Shown here in pieces: positions 10,077 to 21,499 of a stretch of DNA of 64,000 bases. The notes beneath the pieces were generated by a model. It had not been told where the DNA came from. It worked only from the letters and a program-made list of their open reading frames with translations, and made no database searches. The translations under genes and the position numbers were made by a program. The stretch's first letter is position 1. Every line of letters starts with the position of its first letter. Source of the DNA: Aureobasidium sp. EXF-3400 (taxonomy: Eukaryota; Ascomycota; Dothideomycetes; Dothideales; Saccotheciaceae); the NCBI GenBank assembly GCA_024195585.1, contig SWBL01000104.1, forward strand, positions 1 to 64,000, in the 5' to 3' direction.

Positions 10077-10722
10077 GTATCTCGATGGGAATGAAAATCT
10101 GTTTTGAGTCTGTCATGCTGAACATGCCTTCTTGGGAAAGAGATAGATGTGTATCGTGAATACTGTGTGTAAACAACATTTGTCGTGGCTGAGCTTGCGC
10201 TGTAAGATGTTCCTCCGCGCATCGATCGCACTCTGCTTGTCTCTGATCTCTGACTCTCCAGATGTAATCATTCTTACACATCCCCTATGGTCCATGGCAG
10301 CCAGGACATGGACATTCTTCCAAAGGCGTAGGTCCTCACTCTGTCCAATCTCGCTCACTTCATTACCCGTGTGACATGCCTATTGTATATGCAAGTCAAG
10401 ATGCCATAATCTCCATCAAATCACTATGGTCTGATGGTTATCACTGCCATCAATCTAGTCACACAGTTAACTCGATTAGGCAATCACCATAACAAATTCT
10501 AATCATCATCTCATTTCGCAGCAACTTTGATCGTTGGTCTCTTTGGTATAGCCCCTCTGTGGAAAGGGGTCTAGTCACTAACAAGAAGGCTGGAGGAGAA
10601 GAAGGAGGTTGGTGGGTAGGAGAGAGGGATGTAACAAATTGTGGAGGTGAGCAATAACATCTATACCATCAGACCTGTGGTTTCTTTTTGCTTGAATGGG
10701 AAAATGTTTTCAACTGAGCGAC
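10077..10722. other. Intergenic, convergent 3' ends
   Basis: These 646 bp between the lipase and kelch stop codons hold an 11-bp perfect inverted repeat: GGTCTGATGGT at 10428-10438 and ACCATCAGACC at 10665-10675. No gene is seen. Confidence 0.5.
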
Positions 10723-11772
10723 TCAGAAGCTCAAGACCCAAGCGTCATCCAAACGCTTGTTATCCTCTGCCAGACCTCCTTGCACGATGATGCCTTCCTT
10801 GCCCTCAATCTTGAAGACATCAGCAGCAAACCACCCTCTGGGTTGTGGTACCTCTGCACCCTCCTCCGTGACAATTTTGCTCCACTTCTTGGTCTCAATA
10901 TCCCAGAGCCATGCATCAGGTAACATGTTTCCGGCACCAGCATGACCCAAAGCACTCGGGTCACTCTCTCCAAATGCAGTGATCAGGGATGGTCTGCCCT
11001 GTACGTCGATGGCCAGGAGAGTGCCTACGCTTCTGCAACCAGGACCTTCGTGGCCATCGGGTGAGAAGGTATGGGTACTCCATTTGTCGGATGCGATATC
11101 GTAGATGTCAATTTCACCGCCTAATTCGTGTTTTCCATCAAATCCGCCCATGCGATATAGCTTCCCATCCGAGAACGTAATCGAGGTACCTCCTCTGGGA
11201 GAACCTGGTGCAGAAGCCAACTGCTTCCACTTCCTCTCTTTAACTTCAAAGGCCCAGAGATCTGACAAGCGACCAGAAGCGGGACATCCTGCATGCAGAT
11301 AGAGAGTTGTTTTGCCATCAGAGGTCATGCAATGGTAGCTTCTAGGCTCCGGCGTTGGTTGCGAGTCGTCGGTTGGCGAGATCTCATGCCAATCCACACC
11401 ATCAGCATCGGAAAAGCAGAATTGCCAGAGCTTGCCTTGTTCATCAATCGGTGCCATATCCACACCACCGCGACCGGAAAAATAGTAAATCTTGCCATCG
11501 ACGACGGCGCTGGCAGTGCCTACGCGTGCCAAGGGCAATCCACCGGCATTCTCGGACGTTTTGTCGGAGTCATTGCCATAGGTTTGGAGAGGCCATGAAT
11601 TGGGCTTTGGATTGATCCTGAGGATTTGCACGTCGTTGTCGCGAGGTTCGCGGGGACGAAGCTCGCCGCCGAAAATCAAGGCGCGTTCGCCGAGGGTTGA
11701 GAGGGTTTGGGATGAGCGTTGGAGAAGTGGATTCCTGTGCACGAGTTTCCAGGTGCCACGAGTAGTCGCCAT
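10723..11772 (-). CDS. Kelch-repeat protein
   Basis: A single exon of 349 residues. At least five kelch blades are recognisable: ALIFGGELRP, KIYYFSGRGG, KTTLYLHAGCP...LSDLWAFEVKERKWKQL, KLYRMGGFDGK...IDIYDIASDKWSTH and GIIVQGGLAEDNKRLDDAWVLSF, each with the paired glycines and the later Y/W pair. They predict one six-bladed propeller and no other domain. No signal peptide is present, so it is probably cytosolic. Fungal single-domain kelch proteins of this size resemble plant nitrile-specifier-like and galactose-oxidase-central-domain proteins, but nothing here assigns an enzymatic role; a protein-interaction role is equally likely. Confidence 0.88.
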   Translation of the reverse strand: MATTRGTWKLVHRNPLLQRSSQTLSTLGERALIFGGELRPREPRDNDVQILRINPKPNSWPLQTYGNDSDKTSENAGGLPLARVGTASAVVDGKIYYFSGRGGVDMAPIDEQGKLWQFCFSDADGVDWHEISPTDDSQPTPEPRSYHCMTSDGKTTLYLHAGCPASGRLSDLWAFEVKERKWKQLASAPGSPRGGTSITFSDGKLYRMGGFDGKHELGGEIDIYDIASDKWSTHTFSPDGHEGPGCRSVGTLLAIDVQGRPSLITAFGESDPSALGHAGAGNMLPDAWLWDIETKKWSKIVTEEGAEVPQPRGWFAADVFKIEGKEGIIVQGGLAEDNKRLDDAWVLSF

Positions 11773-12567
11773 GATTGTATCTTGTGCGGTAATATTTACA
11801 GAGATGGCAAGGAAAGAGAGATTGAGCTCGAGTTCCCCAGAAGTTCATGCGGTTTCCCGCTTGAATGTCACTGCCTCCTCACTGACCCCAACGTTAGGGC
11901 TTGCCTCGAAGCACCTTGATGGCCAAGACGGCTCGCTCAGAGGAAAGAGCATTTCTTGAACTTCGACAAGAAGTCACGAGTTTCAACACAAGATAAAGCT
12001 AGCGATTGCGCTCTTCAAAGATACGATTGACTTCCAGTGCGTGTGGACAACATGTTAGAAGCTGGTACTCATATATGTATTGTGACAGGGTGGTAGTGTC
12101 AGCAAGCTCAATTGGGTTGCATCAACTTGATTGAACAGCTTGTCTCAATATGACTCTTGTGGCATGGCTGAAAGCCTGTACTTCTGCTTGGTCATCGTTG
12201 CTGGTTTCTGCGCAACTTCAAGCTTTGTAATAAATCAATCAATATGCTAACAAATATGTGTTATGTTGTCGATCAGTTTTGAAATTCAGCTTACCAACAA
12301 ATCGATTCGAGGCGTACAGGGTCAATTTGGTGAAACAACCCAACCTGTTCGGAAGTTGAGCTTACAAACCTTGGGGAAACTACAGATGGAGGATGAAGAT
12401 ACTGCGGGATATAGCGAAACCGTGGGTATTTGAAGAAGTATAAATTAGGCGCTGCCGCAGCTATCCGGCTTCTTTGTGCGTCGTCATCAAACTTTCCCCT
12501 CCTCTAGAACGCTCAAGCGATAGAATCACATTGACAGCTCTGTCGCATCAAAACCACCGAAGCTATC
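11773..12567. other. Divergent intergenic region, kelch/SRPBCC
   Basis: Nearly 800 bp separate the two head-to-head starts. It is AT-rich around 12200-12300. A TATA-like element sits 129 bp upstream of the SRPBCC start. No open frame is convincing. Confidence 0.5.
12439..12445 (+). promoter_or_regulatory. TATA-box-like element
   Basis: TATAAAT lies 129 bp upstream of the ATG at 12568, at a plausible distance for a core promoter with a leader of about 100 nt. Confidence 0.35.
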
Positions 12568-13101
12568 ATGACATCCGCACCCACCTCACCCACCATCATC
12601 TGGCCAGAGAAGTTCCTTCCCGGCCTGACGGACAATTTTGTCAGCAATGAGACAATTGTGAAGGGGCTCTCCGCAACGGACATTTGGAAGTACCTCGCCG
12701 ACATCACCAAATGGGAAACTTACTACTGGAACTGCTCACAAATCACACCCCCAGAATCTGGACCATTCTTGAAGAAAGGCGACAAGTTCAGCTTCTCGAC
12801 CTTCGGTCTTCCGCCTTTGCCTTCCGAGGTCTACGAATCAGTCAAGCCTTCAAAGACGGAGGTCGGTCGTATTGCTTGGCGAGCTGGATCCGATGGAGAC
12901 GGCGACGAGGATAAGGCTGTTGATGTCTACCATGCTTGGGTCATTGAAGACCTTGATCATGATCGTGTCAGAATCCTGACGCAGGAGTCGCAGATTGGCA
13001 AGCCGGCTGCAGAATTCTCAACCAAGAGGCCCAACCCTATGCTTAATGGACATCAGGACTGGCTGGATGGCCTCGTCAAGGCTGCGAGAGAAGGAAAGTA
13101 G
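12568..13101 (+). CDS. SRPBCC (START-like/polyketide cyclase fold) protein
   Basis: A single exon of 177 residues. The layout suits the SRPBCC hydrophobic-pocket fold: an early strand and amphipathic helix (SATDIWKYLADITKWETYYWNC), a FLKKGDKFSFSTFGLP strand pair, a YHAWVIEDLDHDRVRILTQESQIG hairpin, and a long C-terminal helix (NGHQDWLDGLVKAAREG). Such proteins bind small hydrophobic ligands or act as cyclases or dehydratases. The ligand is unknown. The protein is small, soluble and has no signal peptide. Confidence 0.75.
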   Translation: MTSAPTSPTIIWPEKFLPGLTDNFVSNETIVKGLSATDIWKYLADITKWETYYWNCSQITPPESGPFLKKGDKFSFSTFGLPPLPSEVYESVKPSKTEVGRIAWRAGSDGDGDEDKAVDVYHAWVIEDLDHDRVRILTQESQIGKPAAEFSTKRPNPMLNGHQDWLDGLVKAAREGK

Positions 13102-14679
13102 GCCTGAAGATGCAGGCAACACTGGGCAGCACTTTCAGCTTTGTCGCTCTTGTATGCGGCTCTGTTATCCTTTTGGTGCGCCAAAGAGTGTAATGTCAAA
13201 ACCTCTAGAAGACACAATATTTTCGGTATCGATTGTCCCCGTAGCAAATCCACTTACGATTTCTCTCATGGCCACATCCTTGATTCTGAGAATGATTGCA
13301 TTTCCATCGCTCACACTATTCTTATGTGTCGTTCGTGAGATTGTGACAGTCTTCGGGGTGTGGGAAGAATGTAAAAAAGTTGATCAACAGAGGTGATAAT
13401 CACCCAGTTCCGGGCTTCCGAACAAAATGACCACGTTCGTCATTCGTCTCGTGCTGCTTGCTTTGTTGCCTTGAACAAGAATCTACGAAGCGGCGACGAT
13501 CTCAAGCTGTACCCGAAACATGGCGACCGAGGTTGTCAAAATGCGAGGTTCTGGCGGAGATACCTATTGTTTGGTGCCATCGTGTAGAGGGCAAGAAATG
13601 CCGCCAATGCAACAATGCTGCTCTGTACTTACGATGATCGGTCGTGCTTTAAGCGACAATCTCCAGCTCTATGCCGTCGGCCAGGTGTGAATAGGCTGGA
13701 TTTCACTCTAGGATCATGTCTCCGGCTTCTCCATATCGTCTTGTCCTTTGCATGGTGTGATATCTCAGGGCCCATCTTTAGTCCCGGGGTTCCTGCAGCA
13801 GCGACTGGAGTATTCTCTGGAGCTCCGCACCAGAGAACACTTCTGGTCTCCTTCCTCCGAGGTTGTTCGAGCAGAAGATCATATGGCTCCGCGGATATCT
13901 GGAGACCCAGAGTCGGGGTTCGGTGATGAAGGGTAGTGGGAGAAACCCCGTATCAGGGCCCATAATTCTCTTCAAAGGATGTGGGTGGGCCTGTGGTCGG
14001 CATCAGCTCGGTGAAAAGACGTCAGTGGTTTTGGAATTTGAAGCGACATCCGGGGTGTTGAGACCAACATCTTTTCCCATGAGTACAAGTCGCAAAGGCG
14101 AACCCGTCGCGAATACCCATTGACAGGCTCTAAAAAACACTGCAAAGGATTTTTTCAAACGCCATGTAAAAGATACTCAGAGATTGAGGGTCTTCGGATA
14201 CGTGACTCCGATCCCAGAATCGATGCCTCGATCGTTGCACCCAAAATCCTTCCCTGTTAGCGACAGTTGACCATTTTTGCCTGACATCAATTCGGGGTAC
14301 TATCCGGAAGGCTGATCTTCGCAGCTTTATTTATCACTACCTTACTCAACACAGTAGAAACTAAACCCATTCGAACGGCTTTTCAAGACGTTTGATATCA
14401 TTGCCCAGACATTTCCCTGTAGAAAGTGACATCACTTCCATCTGCAGAGGTTGCGAATCACAAACATACACCGCATAGACCCTTCCGAGCGGCCTTCTCC
14501 TCATCGTTGACATCCCAACCTTCAGAGTGGATCTTTTCTCCAACATTTTTTTTCGCCGCACGTCATGGCTGTGGAACCCGGGGCTCGTTTGTCCACTGCT
14601 GAGGACTCGTACATAAACATAGCAATAGCCATGTATCCTATTATCTCGTAGAATTCACGCTATTTGGCAAACTTCAATC
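13102..14679. other. Intergenic / upstream region of MFS exporter (1.6 kb)
   Basis: No gene is supported. The sequence just before the exporter gene is T-rich with leader-like sequence. A TCCGCGGA palindrome occurs at 13888-13895. Confidence 0.5.
13888..13895. promoter_or_regulatory. TCCGCGGA palindrome (zinc-cluster factor site candidate)
   Basis: This octamer equals the pleiotropic drug response element bound by Pdr1/Pdr3 in budding yeast. It lies about 785 bp upstream of a drug:H+ antiporter-family gene. Pdr1 itself is not conserved in filamentous ascomycetes, so binding by another Zn2Cys6 factor is only inference. Confidence 0.2.
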
Positions 14680-16554
14680 ATGACGGACGTACGGCCAGAG
14701 CAAAAGTACGACCCGAGTCGCGACCTTAGTGGAAACAACTCAGAAAAGGACGATGAAACAACACGCAGCCCCACCCCTGTCGGCGAACAAAATGAGAAGG
14801 CTCCTGTCGATGCTCAAGGACGAAGGGAACTGAAAGAAACCGATTGCCCCGAGATATTGGCATACGCCTGGCCGACATGGAAGAAGTGGATGTACCTGGC
14901 TGGCGTTGCAGGCATCCAGATCTCCATGAACTATAACACTTCGGTCTTTCCTAGTGCCATTACACCTTTGTCGGAGGCTTTCCATATCGGCGCACAAGAA
15001 GCAAGAACCGGTCAGATGATCTACCTGGTCCTGTACTCGTTCGGTTGCGAGCTGTGGGCGCCCTGGTCTGAGGAGTTCGGTCGTTGGCCTATCCTCCAGC
15101 TTTCCATGTTCCTTATCAACATCTGGCAAATTCCTTGCGCTTTAGCCCCTAACTGGGGAACAATTCTTGTCTGCCGTGCTCTGGTAAGCATACTTCTCCT
15201 TCTCGTGTGCTGAAGCATATACACGTGTGCCTATAGAAAGGCATAAAAGTTTCAAGAAACAGGGTATTGTCCATGGAGAGGCGACACGTAATCGACTCTT
15301 CTTGGAAACATCTCTGATTTGAAGGTACTTGTGCCTTCTTATAGTTTACACATCGCTCGACCCCGTCTTAGGGGAAGTGTGAAACTTGTTGACTCCAGCA
15401 CACGGGCAAGGTCAACGCCCAAATCTATGCATGTGCTAACTAGATTACAGGGTGGTCTCTCTACTGCTGGCGGTAGTGTCACTCTCGGTCTTATCGCCGA
15501 CCTGTACCAACCCGAGGAGCAACAGTACCCTTTGGCCTTTATCGTCCTGTCCTCCTGTATCGGTACCAGTATTGGAGGTGTTATTGGCGGGCCTATTCAA
15601 CGCTTCCTCAAGTGGCAATGGTTCTTCTGGATTATGCTCATCTTCGGTGGTGTCGTCCAAATCGTCCATTTCTTCATGCCCGAAAGTCGTTCGACTATTC
15701 TGCTCGACAGAGAAGCTAAACGTCGTCGCAAGACTGGCGAGGATCCCAACATTTATGGACCTAATGAGCTCAAGAAACCGCGTATCTCGCTTAAGGAAGC
15801 TGGCAAGGTCTGGATTCGTCCCTTCGAGATGTTCCTCCGCGAACCCATTGTTCTCTGCTTATCTCTACTCTCTGGATTCTCCGATGCACTTATCTTTACG
15901 TTCTTAGAGTCATTTCCTGAGGTGTACACGAAGTGGGGCTTTGGTATTCTCGCTCAGGCTTGGGCCTTCATCCCTATCAACCTCGCTTACTTCCTTGCCT
16001 ATATCATGTACCTTCCATGCTTCATGCGGGACAACCAGATCCGCAGGAGGAAGGGAGACGATTGCTTCATGCCAGAGCGTCGTCTCAAGGTGCTGCTATG
16101 GCTTGCTCCTTTGGAACCCATTGGTCTGATCGGTTTTGCCTGGTGTTCGCTTGGTCCCGCCTACCATGTTCACTGGATCGCACCTATGATCTTCTCCACT
16201 CTGGTTGGTATTGCCAACTACGCCATCTACTTCTCCTCAGTCGACTACATGATTGCTGCGTATGGTGTCTACTCTGCCTCGGCTTGTGGTGGTAACGCCT
16301 TCGCTCGTGATCTCCTCGCTGGAATCTCGGCCATGTACGCTACTCCTCTTTACACCAACATCGGAGGACATCCTCAGGCTTATGCCAGCACAATCCTTGC
16401 TGGTGCATCCGTCCTTGTAGTCATCCCTATCTACGTCTTCTACTGGAAGGGACCTGTCATCCGCGACAGATCGAAGTTCGCAAAGACTCTGGCAGAGGAC
16501 CGCAAGAAGGAGGGAGTCAGACGTCTCAGTTACGCCGACAATCTGCCTGCTTAA
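14680..16554 (+). CDS. MFS transporter, DHA1 drug:H+ antiporter family
   Basis: Exons 14680-15183 and 15451-16554 encode 535 residues. After a hydrophilic cytosolic N-terminus of about 60 residues come 12 predicted membrane segments in two six-helix halves split by a basic loop (REAKRRRKTGEDPNIYG). Family marks are the motif A-like loop EEFGRWPILQLSMF, RALGGLSTAGGSVTLGLIADLY across the splice site (antiporter motif C region) and a late ACGGNAFARDLLAG. This is the clade annotated as multidrug or polyamine exporters; the substrate is unknown. The single intron is 267 nt, several times the local norm, and falls exactly between RAL and GGLS, which homologues have contiguous. Confidence 0.9.
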
Positions 16555-18184
16555 AGCATTATAGAGAGCGTTTATCTCAGTTGGATTTTTTATGATAGAT
16601 TAGATACCCGGTGGATTGTATAGTTAATTGAATGATGGTTGTAATATTATAGACAACTTCAAGATCCTCCCAGGGTACTAGAGTCTTGTCACATGGTAGC
16701 TGTGTTGGTGCACGATTTTTCAAGCAAAGAAAGTAGCGTCCAGAGAGTCGTGGTTTATCTCTCTTCGGACTCGTTTCAAATTTTGATATCATTGTGTGTT
16801 CCCTCGGCTCTTGACGTTGCTGTACTTCGCTTTGGAGAAGGGTGTTCAGTACAAGATTGTGATACATCTCATCACAAGGAAGACGACTGGAGCAACCTGT
16901 GGTCATCTATTTGTGGTATCATTTCTGTCATCAGGTAAATGGCCTCTTCTGATTTGTTCTTACTTCATGTCTAAGACATGTTTATCATAATGCTCGTGAT
17001 GTGCGAACATGTCTCGGCAGCTATAACTGCATGCCGGTACCAGACCAACGAAGATCTGTGTAGCCGGGCTCCGGGCTTATTTTGACCAAACCCTATGTAT
17101 TGTACTACAATAACCTCGGCGGGCTGAAAATTCTCCACGGGTTCGGTATCACTATGCACGTGGACTGTCGCTGGTCTATCAAGCGGATTGCAAATCTCGA
17201 AGAATATCGCGAGATTCGTTCGAAAGCACGACATAGACCCACCCTGCCGTAAGGATCGCCTTTGGGTGCACGGTCTGGTGATATACTCTGGCCAATCTTA
17301 CATATGCAGATAGCCATCATCTGCTCAAAATTGTAGAATGTTCATACCACGGCATACGTGCGGGGTGTTGATCATCTTTGCATGCTGCAATCTCTGCGCA
17401 ATAACAAGCGGCTATGATAAGCAGCTGCAACGGTGTCATTCATCAAAGCGTGGCTTGCAGATTCATAGCTGTGTTCAGCTCTGTTGGCCTAGTCTCATGG
17501 AAAGCGCCACTGCATATCCTGAAGGCACAACTAGTCGAGGGCCAAGGTAGATTCCGTGTCATCAAAGGCGCATGACCTTTCTTCTTCCTCCATGAGACGA
17601 AGGAAGGGTCCAGAGGAAGAGGGGCAAGAAGCATCCGGTACGAGCAAACCGACTTTCACCCAACGAGGAACGATTGAAAGGTTCAACGTGGAGCGTGTGG
17701 CTTGCCTCGATCTCACGTCAGTTGTCTAACGCTGCCATATCATCATCTAGCAAAGCACGTGTTGAGGGTTCGCAGTTGCGCGATTGCGCTACCACTCTGC
17801 AAATTTTGGAATCTTTGAAACATAAAATGCACGTGTTTGTGTTAGAGGTCGGAGACGTCTCGCGGAAAAGTTGAAGCCGTTCTAGAGCAGGCTTTAACAG
17901 CCCCAAGCACGGATTAAGCATAACTCTCCAGCCGAAAAATAGGAGCTGATCCGCTGATCATTTGCTACTAACGGGCAATCACGATCAGGACACCGCGGGC
18001 ACGCGATTCCTCTTTTTGGTGATTACGGGATGTCACTCCCCTCCGTACATAACCATACCCATTCTCTACACCACAGATGTCATGCTGCTGGAAGATCCTC
18101 TCTGCCACACCTTCTAGCCTTAGCATTTCTTTTGGCGCGACGCGGAAAGTCAGCTGCTAGAGGCTCGTATAAACTTTTTGCCCA
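16555..18184. other. Intergenic, no gene seen (1.6 kb)
   Basis: Only short unrelated open frames occur here. It contains the 3' flank of the MFS gene and the upstream region of the GH28 gene. A TATAAA near 18170 is too close to the ATG to be its core promoter. Confidence 0.55.
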
Positions 18185-19939
18185 ATGGCTGAAAGTATGA
18201 GGAATGCGGAGCTTAGCGATGGCGACGAAGCGAAGAAGATGCCATCGCTGGTGGTAGAGGAAATTCAAAAAGTCGAGGAGTCCGCACCGCTGCAACCGCC
18301 CGTATCACCAGGTCTTTTGCATCGTTGTTGTTTTCCAAAGGGACGTCGTCGGAAAATTATCTTTTGGTTATATGTTGCTGCATGCACCATCATGTTGTTG
18401 ATACTTATTCTTTTGGCGACCATCTTGGGTCTGAGGGCACATGCGAAGCCGGCACCTTCTGCAGCATCGACACATACGCATGCACCGACAGCGTCTGCTT
18501 CTGCATCACCTGCGTCTACCCAGACTGGTATCACGTGCGTAGTCAAGCCAGCTCCGAGTGGAAAGGATTCCTCGGCAAATATCCTCAAGGCCTTCGAGGG
18601 TTGTGGACAGGCCAAAGCCGGGCTTCGCAATCGCATCGTGTTTCAGAACACCACTTACACCATTGCAAGCGTACTGGAAACTACCGGCCTGAAGAATGTT
18701 GACATTGAGTTGCATGGCACACTCTCCTGGGACAACTCGAACATCAGTTATTGGCTGAACAACTCATTGCCCGTTGGCTATCAGAACCAAAGCACTGCTT
18801 GGAGACTCGGTGGAGATAGTATCACATTCCAAGGAAATGGCTCCGGTACCTTCAATGGCAATGGTGATGTCTGGTATCGTTTCGTCAACGGACAGTCGAA
18901 TTACCCTAGGCGGCCGCATCAGTTGACCATCACCGAAACCACAAACTCGACCTTCGAAGGCTTGATCTTCCTACAGAGCCAAATGTGGACGATGACAGTG
19001 ATCCACTCGGCGGATGTTCTCCTGCAGGACATCTATGTCAACAACACTTCGAAGACTGGCGTAAGTCATACAACTCTGACATGTCGGTAACGTAAAGTTG
19101 ACACAACCGATAGGCACCAACTGTGAACACTGATGGATGCGACACTATTTATGCCAACAACATCACCTTCCGCAGGTGGATTATAGACAACGGCGACGAT
19201 GCAATCTCACCGAAAGCAAATTCGACCAACATTCTCATTGAGGACAGCCAGTTCTACAGAGGATCTGGTATCGCTCTTGGAAGCATCGGTCAGTCGGATG
19301 GCCAGTTCGAAACGATTGAGAATGTGACTTGTCGTAACATCACGTCTTACAACACGAAAAATGGTGCCTACATCAAGACGTCAGTTGCTTATGCTCATCT
19401 CGTACGAGCCTTACTAACACGACCATAGATGGACCGGAATTGCGAAAGGTCTTCCGCCAAATGGAGGCGGTGGCGGCTTAGGCTATGCGCAAAACCTCAC
19501 CTTCGAGAACTTTACATTGTTCAATGTCCAAAAGGCATTCACAAGTGAGTATCAGCTTGCGCTGTATATCAACGAACCCAGACTGACCGTTCCAAAGTCA
19601 CCCAGTGTACGAACTTCGAAGGCAACCAGGGTAAGCCGTTCTGTGGTCCTCATCATGAGATTTGAACTGACAATGTTAGGTGATTGCGATACATCAAAGT
19701 TCAATATTCGCGATGTCTTCTTAAGCAACTTCACAGGCACTGTCCGTGGAGACGTTGTGTCAACTATGCAATGCAGTGCAGCAGCACCTTGCCGCAACAT
19801 CCAGCTGTCGAACGTCGTCCTGGAAAACAGCTCGAACAACACGACGCCAAGACAATATCAATGCGATAGTGTCAAGCAAACGGTAGGGTTCAACTGCACA
19901 GGTCCCCCGGACGGTGAAGATAATGCCTTTAAGAGATGA
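18185..19939 (+). CDS. GH28 pectinase, exo-rhamnogalacturonase-like, with N-terminal membrane anchor
   Basis: Five exons: 18185-19060, 19114-19379, 19429-19544, 19598-19630 and 19680-19939, 516 residues. Residues 1-57 are charged and end in KGRRRK; 58-83 form one membrane helix; 84-120 are Ala/Thr/Ser-rich; then a GH28 beta-helix. There is no cleavable signal, so a type II protein with its catalytic domain outside is predicted. Active-site motifs are NTDG, GDDAIS, GSGIALGSIG and AYIKTW. Compared with endopolygalacturonase (NTD, DD, GHG, RIK), the His is Ser and the Arg is Tyr; the GSGIA/IGSIGQ form fits the rgx exo-acting rhamnogalacturonase/rhamnosidase branch as I recall it. Many NxS/T sites support extracellular display. 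Each splice keeps conserved sequence, e.g. YIKTWTGI. Confidence 0.85.
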
Positions 19940-21499
19940 AAACGGTCGAGGTTGGACAATGCTTCGAAAAGATGAAGCGCAAAAAGTTTTGCAGATCGGA
20001 AGAGAGAAACCATTCTTCTAGAAGGATGAAAAATTGGACGAAAAGACACGACTTTGGATGAGAAAGAAGGGCAAAAGCATGACTCGGAGAACGGTACGAG
20101 CCCTAGACGACGGTCGGCGATTCTCTTTACCTTTTGGAAATTTTTACCTACGAAACTGGGCAGAGCCAAGAAAAAGTTATGGTATGGGCGCGGATGATTC
20201 GGAATCGGAAGTAAGGCATGCAAAACGATCATGTGAGCGAGAGACAGGCAACAGCAATGCAGAAACCCTTTCGAGATACTAAGTGCTGCCTTATTATCGT
20301 TTGCGAGTGGACAAGTCATTCTGCAGCTTGAAATAAAGTGCTTATATGCAGGTTTTCGGAAGCGGTGGAAACCTGTCAGTCGCCGTTCACGGTGTGAGGA
20401 ATGTTTACCCCGCCAGTCACCCAGTCATGAACAGCCAGCTGCCAGTCAGACCAGCACATGAAGAGAGGAATGGGTGCGATATGTCAGCAGCCACAGCCAA
20501 GCCGGTCGTATATGAGAAATCTCTTCAACACTGTCGCCGAAATGCACGTCTGATTACCATGTAAGCGCATGTTTGCGCGAGGGAAGACCGAATTGTCAGG
20601 ACGTTGGAAATGCGAGCTCGATTCGACGATTAGCATGGACATGCGTTGCGCGTGAACATCTCGCCAAGGCGCCATGTGGTTCATTCAAGCTCTAGTTGCT
20701 GTATATGGATGGCTCGGAATCGGATGCTGACTCACCGATTGATGGAAACCATGGAAGCATGGCAAAGAAGGTCGCAAGGATGGTCGATGATGGAGTCTTG
20801 GAATCACACAGAAAGTGAGATCTTGACTTGGGAAAACGAAGATTCAGAATTTGAAAATTAAACCCGAGATACAGACGCGACATCCTCGCATCATCTCCAT
20901 TCACCTCTGAACTTACTCGGAGTACTGAATAGGAGGACTCGGTTTCTGTAGAAGCTGGGCAGGTGGAAGCCTTGACGGAAAGCGGCGGATTTCAGGGATC
21001 GCCCGGCAAGGGTACCGTTTGTTTAGGTAGCGTCATACCGAACGAAAGTCATCTACAAATTTATGTCATGGCATACAGTACACACCATGATTACCATACC
21101 ATGATCCATCCGTCGGTATGGCTCGGAATCGGCAGCAAGGAAAAGTCATCCGCTCGTTCGCGACATCTCATGATTCGACGTTTTCGGTGCTGGCGGTGTC
21201 GGTGCTATAAAGCGAATGGTTGGCTCACCGCGCCGTCATAAACTCGATCTTTCCTTCCTGATCTTTCTAATCGCACACCTCTTACCAGTTCCATAAGTAC
21301 TCTCGCATCACCTGAATCCATCTTCCTGCGATCCCATCATCTGCATATTGTGTCTTAGTGCTGTGCGACTACCCGCGAAGCATCGACTAACCAGCCTCCC
21401 TAATTTATCTTGCTCTTTGCATTTCTCGCGATCCGCGCGCCCAACTCATTCCTCAACAACACACTTACATATCGAATTCTGGAGCAACTGGCCCACTTC
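19940..21499. other. Intergenic, no gene seen (1.56 kb)
   Basis: No conserved open frame is present. A TATAAA at about 21206 precedes a pyrimidine-rich leader of the following gene. Confidence 0.55.

Noticed and set aside
10421..10500. tRNA-like stretch with a GATGGTTATCA D-arm-like sequence
   Set aside because: No acceptor stem, no T-arm consensus and no anticodon stem can be formed.
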